From positions 8,922,275 through 8,986,274 of the forward strand of contig NC_134032.1 in the NCBI RefSeq assembly GCF_964204645.1: a DNA stretch of 64,000 nt, written 5' to 3'. A program made the position numbers and the translations under genes. Under the pieces are notes generated by a model. It ran no database searches, was not told the origin of the DNA, and saw only the letters and a program-made list of their open reading frames with translations. The stretch is from Tubulanus polymorphus. Taxonomy: Eukaryota > Nemertea > Palaeonemertea > Tubulaniformes > Tubulanidae. Every line of letters begins with the position of its first letter. Position 1 is the stretch's first letter. This document shows, one piece after another, positions 57,401 to 64,000 of this stretch.

Positions 57401-57797
57401 AAACACTATTTTACGTATAAAGAAAAACCCAAAAATAAAGTTAAGATCTAGCCCTTTGTTAGACTAGTTGATAGCGATGTATGTGAAATCTGTGGAAGTT
57501 GAAGTAACCATTGCTTACCGATCGAGATGAGGCTGTCCTTCCTTCCTTCCTCACTCCCTTCCCCACCCTCCCTTCCTCCCCTCACTCCCTGCTGTCAAAT
57601 CGATGTAAAATTTCTGTGTTAATTTGATGAATGAAGATTATGATCAATGTCACTATTATTCTTATCATAATAATTCTATTTTCCAGCGTGTTCTACGAAT
57701 GTATTTGATTGCGGTAACGGCACTGATTGTGTATCGTCAAGTCGCGTGTGTGATGGGTTTCCGGACTGTCCGAACGGTCGAGACGAAGCCGTCTGCT
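38867..57797 (+). CDS. Type II membrane protein: tail, TM, SEA, mucin repeats, 24 LDLa exons (partial gene)
   Basis: Visible exons: 38867-39431, 40076-40153, 40528-40708, 41352-41509, 42118-43926, 44038-44148, 44400-44462, 45026-45136, the array 45679-56154, and 57687-57797. The product is an acidic cytoplasmic tail, one TM helix, a stalk, a SEA domain split by a phase 2 intron, about 560 residues of Thr/Pro/Gln mucin repeat, and LDL-receptor class A modules. All other visible internal introns are phase 1. TM-SEA-LDLa order is known from type II transmembrane serine proteases (matriptase, enteropeptidase), but no protease exon appears by 64 kb. It may instead be a membrane mucin or endocytic receptor binding ligands through calcium-dependent LDLa modules. 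First exon(s) and 3' end are not identified. Confidence 0.85.
40076..40153 (+). CDS. Exon: extracellular stalk
   Basis: A 78 bp symmetric phase 1-1 exon (acceptor ATGTTTCTAG, donor GACG|GTAAGT) reads [20 protein letters not shown], then NPIID. It is short, Pro/Thr/Ser-rich and in frame with both neighbours. Confidence 0.7.
40528..40708 (+). CDS. Exon: SEA domain, N-terminal half
   Basis: The acceptor ATTATCGTAG leads to [20 protein letters not shown], then [20 protein letters not shown] and RIKEF. This is the first half of a SEA fold (beta strand, two helices with the L-x(2)-AV-x(2)-YF pattern). The donor TTCAG|GTAAAC is phase 2. Confidence 0.75.
41352..41509 (+). CDS. Exon: SEA domain, C-terminal half with cleavage motif
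   Basis: After the acceptor ATGACACCAG the frame gives (R)[16 protein letters not shown] and ends [15 protein letters not shown] (bases 41356-41364) is the classic SEA autoproteolysis site, cut between Gly and Ser. If active, the mucin/LDLa part would stay attached to the membrane stub non-covalently. The donor CAAG|GTACAT is phase 1. Confidence 0.78.
42118..43926 (+). CDS. Exon: giant mucin-like repeat domain
   Basis: A single 1809 bp phase 1-1 exon (acceptor CGATATATTTAG, donor TTAACAG|GTATGT). A Thr/Ser-rich lead-in of about 75 residues is followed by about 43 copies of a 12-residue unit, consensus [12 protein letters not shown], encoded by 36 bp. Unit variants alternate (EPQ/EAQ, YHQ/YHP/YQP). 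A block of several units around PYQPSTVAQ is itself repeated at the end (about 43480-43900), showing higher-order duplication. The dense Thr/Ser should be O-glycosylated, forming a rigid extracellular spacer. The 36 bp period also leaves other frames open on both strands; those are artefacts. Confidence 0.9.
44038..44148 (+). CDS. LDLa exon 1
   Basis: A 111 bp phase 1-1 exon. It carries six cysteines and an intact calcium site (CDGYWDC...SGEDE). The donor is ACCG|GTAAGT. Confidence 0.88.
44400..44462 (+). CDS. Exon: Ser/Thr/Pro linker
   Basis: A 63 bp phase 1-1 exon (acceptor TTCCTAAAG, donor TCAG|GTATGT) reads [20 protein letters not shown]. Its donor flank and following intron start resemble those after the mucin exon, suggesting it arose from the end of that exon. 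Confidence 0.65.
44791..44847. other. Hairpin in LDLa intron
   Basis: TACGAACTACGAGGAACGTA (44791 on) pairs with its complement ending at 44847: 21 bp arms with one mismatch and a 15 nt loop. The equivalent introns in the array keep only the left arm, in altered form. Confidence 0.6.
45026..45136 (+). CDS. LDLa exon 2
   Basis: 111 bp, phase 1-1, GT donor (ACCG|GTAAGG). Intact calcium site CDGDEDC...SGDDE. Confidence 0.88.
45541..45656 (+). repeat. tRNA-like SINE plus family H terminus inside the array intron
   Basis: An A-box-like TGGCTCAGTGCC (45541-45552) and B box GGTTCAAATCC (45568-45578) are followed by sequence ending in the complement of the family H start (GCTGCTTTGCAGCTATA). The block is copied with the intron in each unit, near 46195, 47704, 49213, 50722, 52231, 52887, 54396 and 55052. 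Confidence 0.6.
45679..45792 (+). CDS. LDLa exon 3 (type B)
   Basis: 114 bp, with one extra Ser codon before the final Thr. Intact calcium site CDGDEDC...SGDDE. Good donor ACCG|GTAAGG. Confidence 0.88.
46335..46445 (+). CDS. LDLa exon 4 (type C), donor GA
   Basis: Intact module (CDGEEDC...SGEDE), but the donor reads ACCG|GAAAGG. Read-through meets a TGA after about a dozen codons. It is likely skipped or a dead exon. Confidence 0.6.
46881..46991 (+). CDS. LDLa exon 5 (type D)
   Basis: GT donor. The calcium site is changed to CNGFVNC, losing two acidic ligands while all six cysteines remain. Confidence 0.8.
47188..47301 (+). CDS. LDLa exon 6 (type E), donor GA
   Basis: Intact calcium site CDGYEDC...SGDDE. 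The donor reads ACCG|GAAAGG; read-through meets a TGA within eight codons. Confidence 0.6.
47844..47954 (+). CDS. LDLa exon 7 (type C), donor GA
   Basis: Copy of exon 4, one 1509 bp unit downstream, with the same GA donor. Confidence 0.58.
48390..48500 (+). CDS. LDLa exon 8 (type D)
   Basis: Copy of exon 5: GT donor, CNGFVNC calcium site. Confidence 0.8.
48697..48810 (+). CDS. LDLa exon 9 (type E), donor GA
   Basis: Copy of exon 6 with the same GA donor. Confidence 0.58.
49353..49463 (+). CDS. LDLa exon 10 (type C), donor GA
   Basis: Copy of exon 4 with the same GA donor. Confidence 0.58.
49899..50009 (+). CDS. LDLa exon 11 (type D)
   Basis: Copy of exon 5. The intron behind it carries a private C-to-T change at 50122. 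Confidence 0.8.
50206..50319 (+). CDS. LDLa exon 12 (type E), donor GA
   Basis: Copy of exon 6 with the same GA donor. Confidence 0.58.
50862..50972 (+). CDS. LDLa exon 13 (type C), donor GA
   Basis: Copy of exon 4 with the same GA donor. The following intron has a private T-to-G change near 51279. Confidence 0.58.
51408..51518 (+). CDS. LDLa exon 14 (type D)
   Basis: Copy of exon 5: GT donor, CNGFVNC. Confidence 0.8.
51715..51828 (+). CDS. LDLa exon 15 (type E), donor GA
   Basis: Copy of exon 6 with the same GA donor. It is followed by a 656 bp step to a type B exon, not by type C. Confidence 0.58.
52371..52484 (+). CDS. LDLa exon 16 (type B)
   Basis: Copy of exon 3: GT donor and intact CDGDEDC site. 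Confidence 0.87.
53027..53137 (+). CDS. LDLa exon 17 (type C), donor GA
   Basis: Copy of exon 4 with the same GA donor. Confidence 0.58.
53573..53683 (+). CDS. LDLa exon 18 (type D)
   Basis: Copy of exon 5: GT donor, CNGFVNC. Confidence 0.8.
53880..53993 (+). CDS. LDLa exon 19 (type E), donor GA
   Basis: Copy of exon 6 with the same GA donor. Confidence 0.58.
54536..54649 (+). CDS. LDLa exon 20 (type B)
   Basis: Copy of exon 3: GT donor, intact calcium site. Confidence 0.87.
55192..55302 (+). CDS. LDLa exon 21 (type C), donor GA
   Basis: Same GA donor as the other type C exons. The flank is slightly diverged (GGAATAATC just after the exon). Confidence 0.58.
55738..55848 (+). CDS. LDLa exon 22 (type D, less decayed)
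   Basis: GT donor. Calcium site CDGVVNC: the first Asp is kept, the second is Asn. This is the probable intermediate on the way to CNGFVNC in the amplified D exons. Confidence 0.82.
56044..56154 (+). CDS. LDLa exon 23 (type E, GT donor)
   Basis: 111 bp, lacking the extra Ser codon. Calcium site CDGDEDC...SGDDE. The donor ACCG|GTAAGG is intact, unlike the other E exons. Confidence 0.87.
56155..57686 (+). other. Intron between LDLa exons 23 and 24
   Basis: The first about 370 bp are a diverged copy of the SINE-type array intron. The rest has no recognised exon. A pyrimidine-only tract of CCTTC/CTCACTCC words at about 57536-57590 has mirror-like symmetry. Confidence 0.55.
57687..57797 (+). CDS. 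LDLa exon 24 (divergent type)
   Basis: A 111 bp phase 1-1 exon with acceptor ATTTTCCAG and donor CTGCT|GTAAGT. It reads [20 protein letters not shown], then [16 protein letters not shown]. It is a full LDLa module with a calcium site, but quite different from the array modules, so it predates the amplification. The gene should continue in frame after this exon. Confidence 0.85.
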
Positions 57798-60700
57798 GTA
57801 AGTGTTGATAGATCAGACACAACTCATTCGTTTTTGTGGTCGGTTCACGTAGTGAACGACCACTTTGTTATCCTGTTCAAATGACGTCATGTTGTCTCCT
57901 AGGTCAGTCAAATTCTTACCGTTCAGTTTTCTCCGTAACAACATAATATCTACACTTTTCGCAGTATACAACTTATGTGTACTAATGAATGTTAGATCGA
58001 GTTTATTGCGCTGTCCAATAATTCCGTCACTTAATGAAGAAAATTTACAGAATTCCTTGAAAGATTATGGCTAGACTATGGCACATATTGATGGCACGGC
58101 ACTGCTTTTTCGAGCGCAGCGCGCTGTTGTGATTATGGAAAAACCCACGCTCTGATTGGTTGTTTTGGGAATGCCAGCGCTTTTGACGTAGTTATGGGAA
58201 ACGACGCTATGATTGGTTGTAACTAGTCACAGTGCTGAAGTGATCAGTTCGACAAGTTTAGTCGCTTATATACGGTAATCGCTTTCGAGAAGGCAGTTTT
58301 CTTAAATTCTGACATGGATTTCATTAAGTTTGCCGATTAGTTTGTCTGATGTACGAGGCTAACACGCGATGAGAGTGCTGTTCATACTATCATCACTGAA
58401 TGCTGACTGCGTGCATACAAACTATACATAAGCAGACGCGCGCGTCTATACGAATATATTATCCTGCCGCTGTGAGTTGATGAAATAAACAAAATAAACG
58501 CGTTCTCAAATGTTTTGATACTTTCTCAGTTTGTATCAAAAATATTGCCGATATTTGGTCCTTAAGTCCTAAAAAATGATAAATTTACAGTGTAAAATCG
58601 TACAAACGTGTCATCTATACCACAAAACACTTTATTTCCTGACCAATTTATGATGTTATGTGTGGGCCATAGACCTCAATATCTGCCTGTGATCTCAACT
58701 TTCTATTAAGATTACGTGAGCTACTCGTGCCCAAAACGCGGCAGGCGCACAATAGAAAGTTACGCGCATGGTACTTTTATTGTCGCCGACATAGAGGACC
58801 GATATTTTGCTAATTGGATTCGGGAGGTTTAAACCTCCCAAGGTCAATTTACTAAAATTGTGACCTTCAGGGAGATTCTACGAAAGGCCGATCGTTATCA
58901 ATTTTGGTTGAACTTGATACCATAATGCTCACTGGTTTTAATGTCAAACCATGTAGTCCATATTTGGTAAGTTGTAAATTACGTAAAACCGAAAGAAAAA
59001 CCCATTATTGGATCCTAATTACACGAATTACTTGAAATATCTAATAAATGAAATGTATACACAATACCAATAAGAACAACCTGATTTGATTCTGTTCGGA
59101 ATTTATTCCTATATTTTCGTCATAAAAATCGGAGGCAGTATTTCTCATTGATTTTTTCAACAGCGTCATTTCAGCCATGGACTGTGAAAATACGTTACTG
59201 ATTCCATGGTTAAGCTCGTTTTCGAGTAAAATATTGCATGTGATTCATTTCTCGTTGTGGTTTTGTCAAAGCTATATTTTCACAGTCCGATCAGTGATAC
59301 AAATAGCTAGTCAGTTACCAACGGTATAGCCAATAATCTACAGAACCACCCGAATAGCGAAAATTAGCAAATTGAACCAGTGATACCAGTTTTTGTCATG
59401 ATTTTATCGAACATGTCATTCAATAATCGATGTGATCGGGTAAAAACTCGCCCCGTAAAGGTCCCTTTCAGTAAAAATCCCCTAGTTAAATATACCCCAA
59501 GGTAAAGGCTCCCGGTAAAAAACCCGAATAAAGATTTTCCAGTGTCTAGTTGGATGTTCTTTTCTTGTTCCTCTGTATACCTCTATACCTTCTCTATCAG
59601 ATAGAAATGTTGTTAACTGCAACTATCCGTTAATCAAACTGTTGAATTATTTTTGATAATCGGGAGTGATGAAAATTAGGAATGAAAATTAACGGTTTAG
59701 CTACTTATATTTAGTTTAAAATCATGTGTTCTGCTTTAACAAATGCACTTTTTTATCTAAAAATATTATCTGACCCGAGTGCCTCAATCAAGGCTACATC
59801 AACAGTCCATCTCACTGATTACTTTATCACAAATAATCACCAGCCATTGAAATGTTTAATCCTCATACAATACAATACAATTATCTCAAATCTAAATTTC
59901 ATGAGATAAATGCCCCTAGATTTCATAGGTTTTATTCCAACTGTTGGCACAGTCATATCAAAACTGGACTATTCATATCAATAGACGTTAAACTGGACTG
60001 TTAATATATGAAAAGTCTTTAAGACCATATCATATATCTGAAGTGCGCTATGTTTTGCCTTGCAGTAATAATTTGATTTGTCACATGATTACTCCATTTC
60101 TTCATATAATTTCCAAATAAACGAATACATTTCCATTGTTATGTTAAATGACATCAGCAAAAGCAAATAGACACAAACTACTACACTACTGTGTTTAGGA
60201 TGGTTTAAGAGATTGGACGCCGATTGATACGAAAAGTAGATTTCATGCAATCATTTTCTTTCTTTAAAATCGTTGCGAATTAACGCGCGAACAGTGTTCG
60301 ACTCTGGACTAACGGTTAATGGAATTTTATCGGGTTAGTCTTTCTATAGCCGACTAGCTATTGAATACCAGTGATTAAGCCATAAGTAAATAAAGAAGTT
60401 ACTTGGGATGTTTAATCAATTGATGACAATGTACAAGTAAAACCAGGCCTATGAGACACCCGTAATGTAAAATGATATCATGCAAGATATTCATATAAGC
60501 GTATTTTAGTCCTGATTTGAATGAATGTACCCACGTTTTAGGCAATGAATCGAGACTTGGTTTTATCCCATAGCGTCATCGCTAGTACATGCTTGAGATG
60601 AGATTGTTGGTTTATATTTTGAACTCTGTAAAGAAGTTTTGTTATTATTACATTTTATTTGTTACAATTTATTATGTCTAAAAAAACTCAACTCATAGAT

Positions 60701-63700
60701 TCTAGATTTAATTGCACTTCTGTTAACTAAAGATGATAGTAATGATGTATAGATGTATAATATGATGACCGAACGTTTGATGAGGAATAACTACTGTGGT
60801 TAGATACAATTCTCATTCTTAGGATACGAATCGGTTGATTGAATTCGGTCATTTAAACTACTGGCTAATTTACAGTGGTCACTATTGAAACGATTAATTG
60901 AAGTGCCCTTGAAATCAAGATAGATTCCTGTTGCGTAAATTAACTAACTTTTAAGCGACCACCTTCTATTGTCGGTATTCGGTTAGCTCTTGGTTAGCCA
61001 GAAGTTTTACCATACATACTCGGACTAGATGATTGAATTAAATCTTAGAATCAAAATATTGTCACTGGAGTAAATATATATTCCTTATTACACTTTCAGC
61101 AGTGATCATATTTTACATGTAAATTGAAGGTATTACTGTCATCTAAAGTTAATAAGGTATTAGAATCGCAAAATTTAAGTTGTTCAAAACCAACATGAAA
61201 ATGAGAAGTAAATACACAATATCCGTGTATGGTGAATAACGAGGCAAATCCCACAATGAATTCAGCAAAAAATCTTCTACGAGCAATGTTTCGGCTAATG
61301 CTATTAGCCATCATCAGGCCCCCGTCAACATGAAAATATTGATACGTAAATCGAATCCATATCATAAGCATACTATACCACAAGTTAACAAGAGTTATTT
61401 AGTTCGAATTAAAAGATAGTATGAATAAAATTATGAAAAGATAGTATGAATAAAAAGTTCATTAATTTCATTTATTCTATGAATTTATTTAAAGATTTAT
61501 TTCAACAAAAGAGATCAATGCACAGTTAAATATATTGCAGTTGTATTGTGGATGAATATGTTTGAATAAATATCGTGCTTTCAAATGTTCTTGAAAAATC
61601 GCCAAGTGAGGATTTTACCTAGGGGATTTTTACCTACAACCATCTAAAATGCCCCAGGCCCTAAATCCAGTAGGTTTATGGCGAAAGGTTAAGATTAGGA
61701 ATGTATTAGCAATATAATTTTTTGAAACAGTATTTGGTCTCCCGATGATTTGATTTGCAGGTCAGACTTATTGTTGACCAAAGTTCTTAAAGTGAATTGC
61801 TTTAAAGTAATAAATATCAATGAAACAATATCATAAATTTTGAAGTGAGTTATTTTGTAATAATCCAATTTAAGTGCACTCCGATGCATGCTAAATTCTT
61901 ATAAATTCATTTATAAATTTAATTTATACATTTTCCCTCCTCACTTATTCATTCTATATTAGTTTTACTAATGAACATAACAGTGGCTTGTGCCTAATGT
62001 CAATAAGCAGCGATTGTGTGCCGCCTCTCTGTGTTAATCTATCACGAAAGATTTAACTCGATTAGAGCCGCTGAAAACGTATTTCTTTGCAGCCTAGAGT
62101 TTATGCATACATGTTCTAAATCAAGACAATATGCTCTATATCAGAGCCTATACTAAAGCATGCACTCATAATTCGTTTAAGAGTCCGAGGCTTAATTGTG
62201 AGAGTTGTTATACAATGAGTAATTAAATGGTGGGATTACAATGGGAGAGATCATTTCATCAGCCACATCGTTGCCCCAGGGAGTTAGTTATATTCGTTAT
62301 AGCCAAAATACCTTGACCATGGACTCTAAAACGCTTTAATGTCTAAATCGTTTTAGAGTCCATGACTTGACAGAATATAGAAATTTGCCCAGAAAAAGTT
62401 ATGCATATTCCAACAAAAAAGAATCAATAAAGACTTATATTTTGAATTTAAATGAAGAGACAAGTAGTACTTTAAAGGTTAACTATTTATTTCGACGCAC
62501 GAGCTTTCGCTTCTAATGTATAGAAGCTTCAATGAGTGAATTATTAGAATTGGTACATTTAGTAAATTCCGGAAACAAAACCTAGTCTTAAGAACTACCA
62601 TTAACCAAGTTTCAAAGAATTTTGTTCCCTTATGATATTGAATGGTGTGAAATTGAAGTGTCCCTAATGATATATCTTTATGTAAGTTCAACTAACTTAC
62701 CCAGTTAGTGATGATAGTTGAATAATTAACAAAATAATAGTTGGAATATCGTTTAGGACAAATTAGGATTTTACCGGGTAAGTTTTTTCCTAATAGGCTA
62801 CCTTTTTGAAGAGCATGCATCCTGAGATACGTATACAAAAATTCGTTTGATGCTAAATGCAGAGTTTTCACGGTAGAACATATTTGGACATCAATTAATC
62901 ACGTGAAGGGTAGAAATGACAATTTGTCACTGCTGAGCTTATTTCCCTTCACTCAACTTTTTTTAAAGTTTTTTCAATATTCTCTAATCCGACATTATAT
63001 ACGCTGCGTACTAACTGTACACAATTTCGGGTTTGGGTTGTTTTTGAAAAAAAAACAGATTCCCAGCAAATTGTAATTTTTGGGTTCTTGAAAACGGTCA
63101 ATATGTTATTGCAGGTTAATGTAAAACCGCATAGAATAGCTACAATGAACAACATGTATCCAGGAAAATTTATATTTCAGAACACGATCGATTTCACTGA
63201 ATTTAGCCTCATCATGTAGGATAAAATGAACTTCTGTTGATATTGCGATTGTGCTGTCGTTAGCTGTCCCATATCTTATTCGACTCGCTATCGAAAGTAA
63301 CAAAACAATGGTCACATGTGTCAATGAACTTATCGCTATTCGAAGTAATGTGCGTATTGAAAAATTTCTCAAGCACTTCGAATTTCCGATTGCTTAAACG
63401 CCAAATTTGCATTCGAAATATTAAGCCGATCTATTCTAATTCATACCTGGTCGTGTTATAAGCAATTCAAGCGTTTAGTTTGTACTTTAAAATAAAATGA
63501 AATAGATTGATTGATGAAATACAAATCAAGTCAAACAAACTCAACTAACTGACTACTACTGAGTTATTTGTATTCGATGAAAGAACATATTCTAGTTAGT
63601 TGAAAGAACATATTCTAGTTCATTGGCTCGAACCTTGATTATTGTCTAAGTTGTACTATAACTAACATGCCAATGGATGTGTACATGCGCCTCTCTGATT

Positions 63701-64000
63701 GGCTAGAATCCTTGCATTCGATGGCGGCATCAGTGAACTAACGGGGAAATTAGAATTGTATGTTTGACCACGGATTCTTTGTTTTTGAGTCCATGGTTTT
63801 GGATCTGGTTTTATCGTGAGTTTGATTAACGTACATTGTAGAGAACAATGGTGGGGATTCGAATAACGTGCATCCTTTATTCAGAAAGAGTATCATTACG
63901 TATATACATATAGAAATTATTACAATAACTTTAATCAGAATTATCTCATCACGCAGAACCAGTGAAATAGCCGTTGTAAAGCCGCAAAGTAAATTGAATG
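57798..64000. other. No exon recognised; scattered small features
   Basis: No LDLa, CUB, SRCR or trypsin-like exon was seen. Small features: two ATTGGTTG boxes (about 58157 and 58214) and TATATACGG (about 58268) resembling a promoter; copy 4 of the CTGANGATG...GAAAC stem-loop at 61288-61318 (minus); a tandem 26 bp duplication at about 61408-61457; a perfect 16 bp hairpin at 62318-62364; a tandem 22 bp duplication at about 63580-63622. Confidence 0.45.
62318..62364. other. Perfect 16 bp hairpin
   Basis: CATGGACTCTAAAACG (62318-62333) and its exact complement (62349-62364) enclose a 15 nt loop. It has no obvious relation to a gene. Confidence 0.6.

Noticed and set aside
58150-58275. Promoter with inverted CCAAT boxes and TATA
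   Set aside because: The same ATTGG words recur in many repeat-rich parts of the window and no coding exon follows, so it is kept only as a note.
57798-64000. A downstream trypsin-like or further LDLa exon completing the receptor
   Set aside because: No LTAAHC-, GDSGGP- or CDG-DC-like exon with splice sites was seen on the plus strand in this interval.

Overview
The window is nuclear DNA from an invertebrate animal, probably a lophotrochozoan such as a mollusc, brachiopod or annelid. The placement is by inference. The evidence is genes split by GT-AG introns, a retinal-binding opsin, a transmembrane SEA/mucin/LDLa gene, a CR1-like LINE, tRNA-derived SINEs, many MITE-like and foldback elements and (AAT)n microsatellites. 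No bacterial, viral or organellar gene was seen.

Layout. 0-14 kb is mostly repeats: a possible last exon of an unknown gene (about 600-762), SINE copies, a dense palindrome array (3.33-3.74 kb), a decayed reverse transcriptase fragment (7.35-7.67 kb, minus), several copies of a terminal-hairpin repeat, and microsatellites. 14.28-21.16 kb holds a complete three-exon opsin gene on the plus strand (427 codons before the stop); its introns carry a MITE, a terminal-hairpin repeat, an unexplained minus-strand ORF and a palindromic foldback element. 22-32 kb is a mosaic of mobile elements: a 2.6 kb foldback with a younger element nested in one arm, SINEs, two diverged families (R and S), and a TIR element sharing its end with the array at 3.3 kb. 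32.56-36.2 kb is a 5'-truncated, frameshifted LINE with SGNH-like, endonuclease and RT parts.

From 38.87 kb to at least 57.80 kb lies one large plus-strand gene. In order it encodes a cytoplasmic tail, one membrane segment, a split SEA domain with a GSV cleavage motif, a huge Thr/Pro/Gln mucin domain of about 43 twelve-residue repeats, and 24 LDL-receptor class A exons. Nearly all its internal introns are phase 1, so cassettes can be gained or lost without breaking frame. Exons 3-23 of the LDLa set form a very recent tandem amplification (unit 1509 bp plus 656 bp sub-units) that copied introns, SINE and all. Eleven of the 24 LDLa exons have a GA instead of a GT donor. The middle exon of each unit has a good donor but has lost calcium ligands.

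58-64 kb shows no recognisable exon. The first exon(s) and the 3' end of the large gene were not found. All assignments come from reading the sequence; no database search was possible.
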